A stretch of DNA of 64,000 nucleotides, from assembly GCF_001544795.2 (NCBI RefSeq), contig NZ_FCOI02000004.1, positions 62,001 through 126,000 of the forward strand, written 5' to 3'. The notes beneath the pieces were generated by a model. That model was not told the DNA's origin, made no database searches, and saw only the letters and a program-made list of their open reading frames with translations. Shown here in pieces: positions 54,401 through 64,000 of the stretch (position 1 is its first letter; each line of letters starts with the position of its first letter). Origin of the DNA: Caballeronia temeraria (GTDB lineage Bacteria > Pseudomonadota > Gammaproteobacteria > Burkholderiales > Burkholderiaceae). The position numbers and the translations under genes are program-made.

Positions 54401-54884
54401 CGCCAATCGCGTCCTCGCCCAGCTTGTCGCGCAGCGGAAAGCGCAGGCCGGAATGCGCGAGCGCCGTGCTCTTGCCGGTGCCTGGCGCGCCGATGAACAT
54501 GTACCACGGCAACTGATACACCCATTGGCGGCCGTTGACGCCCTTCATGCGCGCCTGCCGCAGGATCGCGAGCGCCTGTTCGAAGCGCTCGCGCAGCACG
54601 GCAAGCTCCGCGCTGCCGGCGGCGGCCGCCTGTCCCTGCCCCGCGACGCCGCTCATGAAGCGCAGATTGACGAGCCGCGCGGCGATCAGGCGCGCGCCCC
54701 AGACGAGTCCCCATGTCGCGATGAGCGCGGCCATCGCGATCCAGCGGCTGCGCGGCGTTTCGAGCGGCGCGTGACCGTTGAACGCGAACAGCGGCCCTTC
54801 GAACCACACGACGACGAGCAGCGCGAGCACGCCCGCCAGCGTCAGCCATTTCGGCATCCTGAGCGTTTCTGCGATTTTTTTCAT
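51474..54884 (-). CDS. tssM: TssM (IcmF-like) T6SS inner-membrane protein
   Basis: A 1,136-residue membrane-complex protein. Two N-terminal helices (about 14-32 and 48-72), a cytoplasmic NTPase-like domain with an intact Walker A (GAPGTGKST, 132-140) and LVDTAGRF, a third helix (about 445-465, GALALVGVMLMLALACMAVS), then a large periplasmic domain. Many TssM proteins lack the Walker A, so ATP or GTP binding is possible here. ATG 54884 follows AAGGAGATAT. It anchors TssL and TssJ; no TssJ gene is present in this window. Confidence 0.92.
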   Translation of the reverse strand: MKKIAETLRMPKWLTLAGVLALLVVVWFEGPLFAFNGHAPLETPRSRWIAMAALIATWGLVWGARLIAARLVNLRFMSGVAGQGQAAAAGSAELAVLRERFEQALAILRQARMKGVNGRQWVYQLPWYMFIGAPGTGKSTALAHSGLRFPLRDKLGEDAIGGVGGTRHCDWWFTDDAVLVDTAGRFTTQDSDAQADESAWTGFLQLLRKYRPRRPLNGVIVTLSAADLVREDDAARDAHIRTIRSRLTELSERLGVRFPVYVVVTKCDLLAGFTEFFDDLGEAERNQVWGITFALDESPGAGAALAAFPAEFDALGTRLQARVLHRMQRETDVARRARIYGFAQQFAGLQPALGRFLDGAFRGTRFEASPLLRGVYFTSGTQHGRPIDRAISSIAQSLGLRRDAAYNRDASGRAYFINRMLKDVVIAEAGLVGANARFERCSAWLRRGALALVGVMLMLALACMAVSYQRNRAYVAEFERETQHVAQLAREANATADPLAVLPLLDAARALPGGYADAGKPVPWLTRLWLYQGDKLGQEARVTYRRLLDQTLLPLAVGKLTQELHDGGTINDSASEANGYEALRAYLMLGDARHFDAAALRAHLVPALAANASPAQRSALDAHLAALFDKTHFDPSLPLDDALIKAARARLAELPLSQRIGNRVDGELAQANVPAFTVSAAAGPNAPLLLRRTSGAPLTTGVAGAYTRAGYAQYARLRDAALANVAKDAWVLGRDDVALTSDGIASLRAALDERYFDAYIHTWDSLLDDVTAAPVTALADGARIANELSAPDSPLRKFIVAAARETTLGANTATRVDDHFQPLHQLAGKPGDATALDRAFAPLKDAAVYLDAADAARRMGQPAPAGDALGKLRLASQTSPAPLTPVAASIATAGTALLEGGERARLDAQWNANAGPLCRRALDGRYPFVHGSTRDVAADDFGKLFAPGGLIDDFFQKNLAALVDTSGPVWQWRAGTPPAGMPRDALTQFQRAAQIRDAFFHDGSRDMSIRFRVKALSFDPAVTQLNLDIDGQQLALKQDGLQSMLLQWPSGKNTGRASAQFDPASAAQAAPLDSSGPWALLHLIDAGRLDATAQPDRYKLTLESAGRKAVLELDATSVVNPFRRAPLEQFRCPEHL

Positions 54885-54918
54885 CGATATCTCCTTGCTG
54901 ATGTGCGTGACGAGCGAC

Positions 54919-56259
54919 TCACGACGACGCGCCCGGCGCGAGCAGCGTGATCTCCACGCGACGGTTTTTCGCGCGGCCTGCGGGCGTATCGTTCGATGCG
55001 AGCGGCTCGGCGTCGCCGCGTCCTTCGGCGGAAAAGCGCGCGGGCGTCCCGGTCAGCGACGCGAGCATCGCGCGCACGCTCTCCGCACGCGCCTGCGACA
55101 GATGCCAGTTCGACGGAAAGCGCGCCGACACGAGCCGCTGATCGTCGGTGTGGCCCGTCACGACGACCTTGCCGGGCACGCTCTTGAGCGCATCCGCGAT
55201 GCGTCCGATCAGCGCGTCGTAGGCCGGATCGAGCGTCGCGCTGGCGGAGGCGAACAGGTTGTCGCCGTTGATCGTGACGATCGAGCGGTCCGCCGCCTCG
55301 CGCACCGAAACCAGTCCCTGACGAATCTCCGGCGCGAGGAAGCTCGCAAGCGTCGCGGCGGCGGCGGGCATCGCGGCAGGCGCGATCACGCTCGCCGGCG
55401 CGGTGGGCCGTTCGCTCACGCGGATGCGGTTGAGCGCGTCGAACACAGGATCGGACGTGCGGTTCAGGCTCATCGCGAGCGCGATGTGCGTCGCGACCAC
55501 GACGACGCCCGCGAGCGCGGCGCAGACCCACGGCGGCATGCGCTGCCCGAGCGGGCGGCGCGCGCGTTCGGCGGGCCGCCAGTGCACCGAGAGTTCGGTT
55601 TCGAACGCGCCGCGCTGATCGCGGATGATGCGTTCGAGCCGCTCGCGCACGGATTCGAGCTGACTGCGCCCGCCATCGATCAGGCGATAGCGTCCTTCAA
55701 AACCGAGCGACAGGATCACGTACAGCAGTTCCAGCACGTCGATGTTGCGCGCCGGGTCCTGCGCGAGACGTTGCAGGATCAGAAAGAAGCGCTCGCCGCC
55801 CGACGCTTCGTTGTGAAAGGTCACGAGCAGGCTGCGGCTCGCCCACACGCCGCTGCCCCACGGCGTGCCCGAGATCGCCTCGTCGATGCACGTACACAGG
55901 CAATAGCGCGCCGCCGCGAGCGTTTCGGTGTCGGCGCCGCTCGCGCGGGCATCGTGCTCGAAGGCGCGCATCATGCGCACGAGTTCGCCGCGCAGCGCTT
56001 CGATGTCGGTCATCGCGGCCCGCTGACGCAGCGGCAACGCCAGTTCGATCAGCGGATTCGCCGCGCGCACGAGCGGATTCAAACCGCTCGCCGCGGCCGG
56101 CAGCACCGGCGCGCGCGGCGCGTCTTCGGTGCGCGCGCGCTCCGCGACACGTCCGCCCGGTTGCGGAATCAGGATGGTGTCGTCCGGGTCGAAGCCGGTT
56201 TGCGGAAAGGTCGATGCATTCACAATGCGTTCCTTCGTCGGATAAGGCCGGGGACTCAT
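54919..56259 (-). CDS. tssL: TssL (DotU/IcmH) with C-terminal OmpA peptidoglycan-binding domain
   Basis: A 446-residue protein: cytoplasmic DotU domain (about 50-260, CTCIDEAISGTPWG), one helix (near 275, WVCAALAGVVVVATHIALAM), and a periplasmic OmpA-like domain (about 330-446, VVVTGHTDDQ and NRRVEI). This is the extended TssL type that carries its own cell-wall anchor. ATG 56259 overlaps the tssK stop (ATGA). Confidence 0.92.
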   Translation of the reverse strand: MSPRPYPTKERIVNASTFPQTGFDPDDTILIPQPGGRVAERARTEDAPRAPVLPAAASGLNPLVRAANPLIELALPLRQRAAMTDIEALRGELVRMMRAFEHDARASGADTETLAAARYCLCTCIDEAISGTPWGSGVWASRSLLVTFHNEASGGERFFLILQRLAQDPARNIDVLELLYVILSLGFEGRYRLIDGGRSQLESVRERLERIIRDQRGAFETELSVHWRPAERARRPLGQRMPPWVCAALAGVVVVATHIALAMSLNRTSDPVFDALNRIRVSERPTAPASVIAPAAMPAAAATLASFLAPEIRQGLVSVREAADRSIVTINGDNLFASASATLDPAYDALIGRIADALKSVPGKVVVTGHTDDQRLVSARFPSNWHLSQARAESVRAMLASLTGTPARFSAEGRGDAEPLASNDTPAGRAKNRRVEITLLAPGASS

Positions 56260-57596
56260 GGGCGGATCGCCCAGAACTCGAACTCGATGCCGGGAAAATC
56301 CCCCGCGACATGCAACGCCACGCCCGCCGACGTCGCGAACTGCCGCCACAGATCGCCGCCGCGTTCCAGCTCGAAATAGGTGAAGCCGGCATGGAACGGC
56401 AACTGGCGCGGCGCGACCGGCAGCGCACGCAGCGCGATGCCCGGCAATTGCAGATTGACGAGATCGCGGATGCGCTCGACCGGCCCGAGCTTGGCCTGCT
56501 GCGGAAAGCCGTTGAGCAGCGCGGCGGGCGCGAGATCGGCCTTGACCGCGAGCACGAAGCTCGCCGAGCGGAACAGTTCGCGGTCCGGCACGATCGCCAC
56601 GCGCAGGCCGTACTTGCGCTCCTCGAGCGCGATCGGCACCGCATGCGGGTCCATCACGGCGGCGAGCGCGGCGCGCAGCGCGTTGACGAGCGGCGTGAAC
56701 GTCTCGTCGAGCCGCTCATGGCGATACGCCGGGAACGCGCCCGGACGCTTGCCGGACTGGCTGAAGGTGGCGAGTTCGCCCGCCAGTTGCAGCGCGTGCT
56801 GATGCAGATCGTGCGGATGCAGGCCCGTCGTCGATGCAATCCCCGCGAACAACGGCTCGGCCCGGTTGAGCACTTGCAGCAGCAGAAAATCGGCGATTTC
56901 GGCGGCGCCGGTCGCGGCGGGCTGGGCGAGGCGCGCGGCGAGCGCATCGGCGCGCTGATGCATGAGGCCCGTGAGTTCGTCGACGAATCCGCACAGCCGC
57001 CGCGACACGCGATAGTCGAGGCACGGCGGCGCGTAGGCGGCATCGAGCACGATGCTGTTGTCCGCGCGGCGCTCGACGATGCGCGCGATCCCGAGCGACG
57101 TATGCGCGTGCGCCACGTCCTCCTCGAACGCGAGGCGCAGTTGCAGCTTGCCGACCTGCACGAGCGCGGCGCCGGTCGCGCCCTCGTTGCTGTCGAGCAC
57201 TTCCGTTTCCGCGATGCGATGACGCGCGAAGCCATCGTGAGCCGCGTGCGCCGTATACGACGCCTCCGGCGCGCCGTGACGCGCGACCGGCAGCGCGAGC
57301 ACGACCGTCAGATCGCGCGCGTCTTCGGGCACGGCGAGCGGCAGCGGCAGTTCATCGTCGATGGGCAGGCGAAACGGACTGCCATCGGGCAGCACGCCCG
57401 CGCACGCGTTCAGCGCGATGCGGCCGAGCTTCAGTTGCTCGACATCGATCTCCAGTTCCGAGAAGCCATACGCATAAGGCCGCAGCGCGGCGCAGCGCGC
57501 GTCGATCTGCGCGCGTACATAGCGGTCATGCTGCTGAAGATGCTGCGGCTGAAGCAGCATGCCTTCGGACCAGATCACCTTGTTGTTTCTGGACAT
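56256..57596 (-). CDS. tssK: TssK T6SS baseplate protein
   Basis: A 446-residue cytoplasmic protein with the TssK start VIWSEGMLLQPQHLQQHDRY, the shoulder and neck regions, and a C-terminal receptor-binding domain. TssK trimers link the baseplate wedge to TssL/TssM. Transcribed between the FHA gene (18 bp gap) and tssL (overlap). Confidence 0.93.
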   Translation of the reverse strand: MSRNNKVIWSEGMLLQPQHLQQHDRYVRAQIDARCAALRPYAYGFSELEIDVEQLKLGRIALNACAGVLPDGSPFRLPIDDELPLPLAVPEDARDLTVVLALPVARHGAPEASYTAHAAHDGFARHRIAETEVLDSNEGATGAALVQVGKLQLRLAFEEDVAHAHTSLGIARIVERRADNSIVLDAAYAPPCLDYRVSRRLCGFVDELTGLMHQRADALAARLAQPAATGAAEIADFLLLQVLNRAEPLFAGIASTTGLHPHDLHQHALQLAGELATFSQSGKRPGAFPAYRHERLDETFTPLVNALRAALAAVMDPHAVPIALEERKYGLRVAIVPDRELFRSASFVLAVKADLAPAALLNGFPQQAKLGPVERIRDLVNLQLPGIALRALPVAPRQLPFHAGFTYFELERGGDLWRQFATSAGVALHVAGDFPGIEFEFWAIRP

Positions 57597-57614
57597 CGTC
57601 GCCTCGCGCCGGTT

Positions 57615-58949
57615 TCAAAGAGGGATGGAAGGAGCGAGCGGCTTCGTATCGGCGAAACTGTTCGCCTGCCGCTCGTATGCGTCGTTGAACGCGTTGCCGC
57701 ACAGCGCCTGGAGATCGTCGGCGCTCGCGCGCGTCAGTTCGGCGTGCAGCGCGACGAGTCGCTCCCACCGGCGCGCCTTGCGGCGCGCGGGCAGCCAGTC
57801 GAACCAGCCGCGTTGGGTGTCGGCCGCCGCGATCGTCTGCGGATCGAAACGGCCGAGCAGATGCTGCATCGCCGCGCGCGTGCCCGCCAGAACCGCGAGC
57901 TCGTGACGGCGGATATCGTCGAAAGCGCCTTCGAGCGCGGTCTGCGCGGGCAGATAGCCGGCGCTCGCGCCGCGCAGCATTTGCGCGAGCGCGCCGTCGC
58001 CGTCGGGGAAGAACTTGAGCGGGTTGTTGTCGCGCTGGACCAGCATCGTCGTGTCGAGGCTGATTTCGCGCTTCATCACCGAGCGCGACAGCAGTACGTC
58101 CACCACGCCGCGCACCGCCGTGCGCAGCATCGCGCCCGCGAGACGCGCGACCTCGGCGGCATCGCGCGGGCCGAGCGCGGCGGCATCGACGCGCATGCCC
58201 TCGAGCAGCGCCGCGTAGGCCGATTCGGCGATGGCGTCGTTCGCGGCGGGGACCGTCGTGCAAGGCGCGAGCGCGATATCGCCGAGGGGATCGTAGTCGT
58301 GCGGAATGCCGCCCGCCGGCGCATGCGGCGTCGCACGGACGGGCGGCGGCGGCACGTAGGCGATCTGCTCGGGCGGCACGTGATCGCTCTGCGATCCGGC
58401 GAACGCCGCGTGGCCGTCGAGCCGATGCGGTGCGTCATGCACGTCGCCGAGCGCCGCGGCGAGCGGATCGAAGCGCGGCCCCGGCAGCGGCGAATCCGCC
58501 AGCACGGCGGCGAACGCGAGCGGATCGTGCGCGAACGCTGCCGTCGCGGGTTCTTCGATCTCCACGTCCAGCGGATCGAAACCGCGACGGTCATGCACGC
58601 CGAGCGGCGCATCGAAGGCTTCGGCGGGCGCGCGCGCCATCGTCCGCACGCCGAGCCGGTAGCCGCCGATCTCCAGCACGTCGCCATCGGCGAGCGGCGC
58701 GGGCTGGCCGCCCGCGAGCGGCCGGCCATTGACCCGGCTCGGATTGCTGCCGAGATCGGCGAGCCGCCAGCCGTTCTCCGTCCAGTCGATCCGCGCATGC
58801 ACGCGCGACACGGTCTTCGCCGCATCCGGCAGCACCAGCACGTTGCCGGGGCCGCGCCCGATGGTCCCGCCCGCCGCGCCGAAGCGGCACGCGAGCGGCG
58901 TATCGGGCGCGCTGCCCTGATAGCTCTCCACCGTGAGCGTGAGATACAT
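57615..58949 (-). CDS. tagH: FHA-domain T6SS regulator (TagH/Fha-like)
   Basis: A 444-residue cytoplasmic protein. N-terminal FHA domain (about 5-100): GGTIGRGPGNVLVLPD, TVSRVHARI, DLGSNPSRVNG. A proline-rich linker (about 100-220) leads to a helical C-terminal domain of the type VI FHA family (about 235-440). It binds the phosphothreonine made by the T6SS kinase and promotes assembly. ATG 58949 has AAGGAG 6 bp upstream. Confidence 0.92.
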   Translation of the reverse strand: MYLTLTVESYQGSAPDTPLACRFGAAGGTIGRGPGNVLVLPDAAKTVSRVHARIDWTENGWRLADLGSNPSRVNGRPLAGGQPAPLADGDVLEIGGYRLGVRTMARAPAEAFDAPLGVHDRRGFDPLDVEIEEPATAAFAHDPLAFAAVLADSPLPGPRFDPLAAALGDVHDAPHRLDGHAAFAGSQSDHVPPEQIAYVPPPPVRATPHAPAGGIPHDYDPLGDIALAPCTTVPAANDAIAESAYAALLEGMRVDAAALGPRDAAEVARLAGAMLRTAVRGVVDVLLSRSVMKREISLDTTMLVQRDNNPLKFFPDGDGALAQMLRGASAGYLPAQTALEGAFDDIRRHELAVLAGTRAAMQHLLGRFDPQTIAAADTQRGWFDWLPARRKARRWERLVALHAELTRASADDLQALCGNAFNDAYERQANSFADTKPLAPSIPL

Positions 58950-58969
58950 GGCGTCTCCTTCGTGTCCGT

Positions 58970-60976
58970 TCATCGGGAACCATCGTCGGCCTGGCGGGGC
59001 GCGGCGGGTGCGTCGGGCGATGCGCTCGCCGCGCCCGCTCCGCCGCCCCCGCCGCCGCAGTTGATCTGCACGACCACGCCGTCGATCGACACCGGTCCGG
59101 CCGCGCTGATCGCGATACCGGACGGCCCGAGCACGATGGTGTTGCCGCCCGCCTTGAGCGTGAGCGTCACGCCCGCCTCGATGGTGACGTTGGCCCCGCC
59201 CTTCACATCGACGTTAACACCCGCCCCCACCAAAATATTCGCCCCGCTTTTGTGTTGTGTATCGCCGCCGACATCGAGGGAAAACTTACCGCCTACGTGC
59301 GTGCGCGCGTCGCCCTGCACGGCATCGCTGCGATTTCCGCCGCAGCGCGCGAAATCGTCCTGCTCGACGATCACATGCCGCTCGTTGCCGATGCGCGTGA
59401 GCGCGTCGTGCTTGACCCACGTCTCCAGATCGCGCTCGGCGTGAAAGAACACCTGCTCGGCATTCTTCGTATCGTCGAAGCGCATTTCGTTGAAGCCGTT
59501 GCCGCCTTTCGTCGAATTGCTCTTGAGCGTGGTGCGCGCCATGTTGGCGGGCAGTTCGTCGGGCGTCGTCTGCGCGGCGTTGTACACGCTGCCGATCACG
59601 AGCGGCTGATCCGGATCGCCTTCGATGAAATGCACCAGCACTTCCTGTCCGATGCGCGGCAGAAAGAACGCGCCATAGCCCTTGCCGGCCCACGGCTGCG
59701 CGACGCGCACCCAGCAGCGCTGCAACGATTCGCGCGATGCCTCCGGTTCGAGCTGCTCCCAATGGAACTGCACCTTGATGCGGCCGTATTTGTCGGTATG
59801 AATCTCTTCGCCTTTGGGTCCGACAACGACCGCCGTCTGCGGCCCCGCGACGCATGCACGCGGCGTGCTGCGCGCGGCGCGAAATCCTGCGTCGCGCGGC
59901 AGCGCCGTGAACGCGCAATCGAACACGGGCGCACGGTTGCGTACGTCTAAATTAGAAAGGTAGTCATCCGAATTGATTTCATATTCAGCCGACACGACGA
60001 GATATTCGCCGTTTTGCTGCGCGAGCGGATGATCGCTCAACTGCACGGTCCCGCCGGGCCAGATGGCGCGCGCGGTCGTGCGCGCGCTCACGAAGACATT
60101 GGCCGTCTGATGCGCCTCGACATGCGCGCGCGCAAGACGCTCGGCGTCTTCGTGGCGCGTGTAGCCGGGCGCGTGCTCCTGCATCGCGTAGACGGCTTCA
60201 TCGAAACGCTTCACGCGATGCGCACGCGCGACGAGACCCTGCTGCGCCGACTGCGACGGCTTCTCGAAGTCGTAGTCGTTGATCTCGACGATGCCCGTCG
60301 CCACTTCGCCGCCCGCCGACCATGCGTAGACCCATTCGTGCTCGTGCGGCGCGCCGGTCTGCGCGCGAAACGGCAGCGCGTTGCAATGCGGCGTCGCGCC
60401 ATGCACCTGCGACGAATCCGTGAGAATCAGCCGATGTTTCCCGCCCCGATGCTCGACGTAGTAGTAAATGCCTTCACGCTCGGCGAGGCGGCTGACGAAA
60501 TCGAAATCCGTCTCGCGATACTGCGCGCAATGTTCGAGACTCGGATACGTCGCCGAGCACTTGTTCTCGAAGTCGATGTGATAGTCCGCGAGCACCTGAC
60601 CGATGATCGCGGGCACGGTCATCCGATGAAAGAACCGGCAGTGCGACGCGCGCGTGAGCAGCCACAAACGCGGGCGCACGGTCGCGCGATACATCGCCGG
60701 GAGATTGGGCTGCGTGCTCGCGGGCCGCGCCAGTTCGAACGCGGTGACGATGCCGTTGTACTCGCGCGTGCCGCCCGGAGGAATGGCCAGCGACAGCGAG
60801 AAGTCGCTGCCGAGCATCGTCGCGATGTCGAGATTCGAACGGTCCGCGAGCAGTTCGAGATCCCATTGCGCGAGGCGTCCCAGTTCCTCGCGTCCGCGCA
60901 TGCGATACAGCACGAGCGCGTTCTTGCCGAGCGCGCAGGTCGTCTGCGCGATGCGGGCGGTGTCGGTGAGCATCAT
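58970..60976 (-). CDS. vgrG: VgrG (TssI) T6SS spike protein
   Basis: A 668-residue spike protein. gp27-like part (about 1-370), gp5-like OB fold (KYGRIKVQFHWEQLEPEA near 400) and a beta-helix/DUF2345 region (from about 480) ending VQINCGGGGGGAGAASAS and a disordered tail. No C-terminal effector domain, so cargo would attach through the adjacent PAAR-like protein or adaptors. Two ATGs (60976, 60973) start the gene. Confidence 0.93.
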   Translation of the reverse strand: MMLTDTARIAQTTCALGKNALVLYRMRGREELGRLAQWDLELLADRSNLDIATMLGSDFSLSLAIPPGGTREYNGIVTAFELARPASTQPNLPAMYRATVRPRLWLLTRASHCRFFHRMTVPAIIGQVLADYHIDFENKCSATYPSLEHCAQYRETDFDFVSRLAEREGIYYYVEHRGGKHRLILTDSSQVHGATPHCNALPFRAQTGAPHEHEWVYAWSAGGEVATGIVEINDYDFEKPSQSAQQGLVARAHRVKRFDEAVYAMQEHAPGYTRHEDAERLARAHVEAHQTANVFVSARTTARAIWPGGTVQLSDHPLAQQNGEYLVVSAEYEINSDDYLSNLDVRNRAPVFDCAFTALPRDAGFRAARSTPRACVAGPQTAVVVGPKGEEIHTDKYGRIKVQFHWEQLEPEASRESLQRCWVRVAQPWAGKGYGAFFLPRIGQEVLVHFIEGDPDQPLVIGSVYNAAQTTPDELPANMARTTLKSNSTKGGNGFNEMRFDDTKNAEQVFFHAERDLETWVKHDALTRIGNERHVIVEQDDFARCGGNRSDAVQGDARTHVGGKFSLDVGGDTQHKSGANILVGAGVNVDVKGGANVTIEAGVTLTLKAGGNTIVLGPSGIAISAAGPVSIDGVVVQINCGGGGGGAGAASASPDAPAAPRQADDGSR

Positions 60977-60991
60977 CGGCGGCCTCGTCGT

Positions 60992-61381
60992 TCAGGGAAT
61001 CTGCGTTTCGCAGGTCGCCGGATCGGCGATTGTCACCACGCCGCCCCAGTTGCAGAGGCACTTGGAGACGTTGTCGAGCGACGGCTGGTTGCCGAGCAGC
61101 ACCGTGACCGCGCCGGGCACCCACGGCGTGAGCGTCGCGGGCACGCAGGGCATCGGCCTTGGCGTGCCGAGCGCGGCGGCGGTGGCCGCGGCGACTTCCG
61201 GATTCGCCTCCGACGTGCACATGCCGAACGGCATGATGTTCACGAGCGGCTCGTGATCCATGATGTTCGCGGCGATCGACCCTTCGCAGCGCACGCGGTT
61301 GACGGGCAGCACGACGAGCGCGGACGGCGTCATGCCGAACGAGCATTGCAACATCGCGCCCATGACGACTTGTTGTGGCAT
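60992..61381 (-). CDS. DUF4150 PAAR-like tip protein
   Basis: A 129-residue protein: PQQVVMGAMLQCSFGMTPSA at the start, VNIMPFGMC, PCVPATLTPWVPGA, then cysteines CLCNW and TC near the end. The DUF4150 family shares the PAAR-like cone that caps VgrG. Placed 15 bp upstream of vgrG, in the same operon. No toxin domain is attached, so it is a plain tip or adaptor. Confidence 0.88.
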   Translation of the reverse strand: MPQQVVMGAMLQCSFGMTPSALVVLPVNRVRCEGSIAANIMDHEPLVNIMPFGMCTSEANPEVAAATAAALGTPRPMPCVPATLTPWVPGAVTVLLGNQPSLDNVSKCLCNWGGVVTIADPATCETQIP

Positions 61382-61391
61382 GGCGGGCTCC

Positions 61392-63989
<2,598 letters not shown>

Positions 63990-64000
63990 GAGACGTCTCC

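Noticed and set aside
56214-59444. Plus-strand open frame of 1,076 codons across the tss genes
   Set aside because: It lies antisense to tssK, the FHA gene and part of vgrG, all with clear homology. Low-complexity Arg-rich translation; an artefact of high GC.

Overview
The window is high-GC DNA (codons strongly G/C at third positions) from a beta-proteobacterium of the Burkholderiaceae, most likely the Paraburkholderia/Caballeronia group. This rests on gene content rather than any search: a DUF4148 protein, a porin of the Burkholderia type, many MFS/SDR/LysR catabolic cassettes and a Burkholderia-like type VI secretion system (T6SS). No rRNA, tRNA, CRISPR array, insertion sequence or prophage was recognised.

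Layout. (1) 0-6 kb: a LacI-family regulator with AT-rich palindromes at both ends of its gene, followed by a complete YtfQ-YtfR-YtfT-YjfF-type sugar ABC importer. (2) 6-6.6 kb: a 633-bp extragenic element with ~205-bp inverted arms. (3) 6.6-18.6 kb: an MHS-type transporter, a small conserved protein, a ~1,626-residue hybrid histidine kinase with two kinase cores and three receiver domains, a shortened EAL protein, DAHP synthase, a HAD phosphatase, aldose 1-epimerase and a porin. (4) 18.8-23.5 kb: a branched-chain amino-acid-type ABC operon whose two ATPases are fused in one polypeptide. (5) 23.8-32.3 kb: DUF4148 protein, a probable 2OG-Fe(II) oxygenase, a SnoaL-like protein, a DHA2 drug exporter, a BKACE/MFS/SDR catabolic operon with a divergent AraC regulator, and an isolated FlgM. 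(6) 32.3-36.4 kb: a candidate small RNA, gene relics (enoyl-CoA hydratase tail, gutted LysR gene, outer-membrane barrel tail), a LysR regulator and two SDR genes. (7) 36.4-44.1 kb: a seven-gene GntR-controlled operon (MFS, racemase-family protein, class III CoA-transferase, HMG-CoA-lyase-like enzyme, Fe-S flavin oxidoreductase, HbpS-like protein, GntR) that looks like a complete pathway for an unidentified organic acid. (8) 44.3-64 kb: a T6SS island, with a plus-strand arm (44-residue protein, 511-residue orphan, FecR-domain protein, membrane haem-type HAMP protein, Ser/Thr kinase, PP2C phosphatase; a minus-strand YceI gene sits between) and a minus-strand arm (TagF, TssM, TssL-OmpA, TssK, FHA protein, VgrG, DUF4150 PAAR-like protein, ClpV) that runs to the window edge.

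How it works together. The T6SS arm contains membrane-complex, baseplate, spike and recycling parts plus a full threonine-phosphorylation circuit (kinase, phosphatase, FHA target, TagF inhibitor). TssA/B/C/E/F/G/J and Hcp are not in the window and probably lie to the right. The most unusual element is the input to this circuit: a secreted FecR-domain protein and a CxxCH-bearing DUF3365/HAMP membrane protein are translationally coupled to the kinase, which suggests envelope redox or haem sensing feeding T6SS control. The GntR operon and the BKACE operon are the best candidates for undescribed catabolism.
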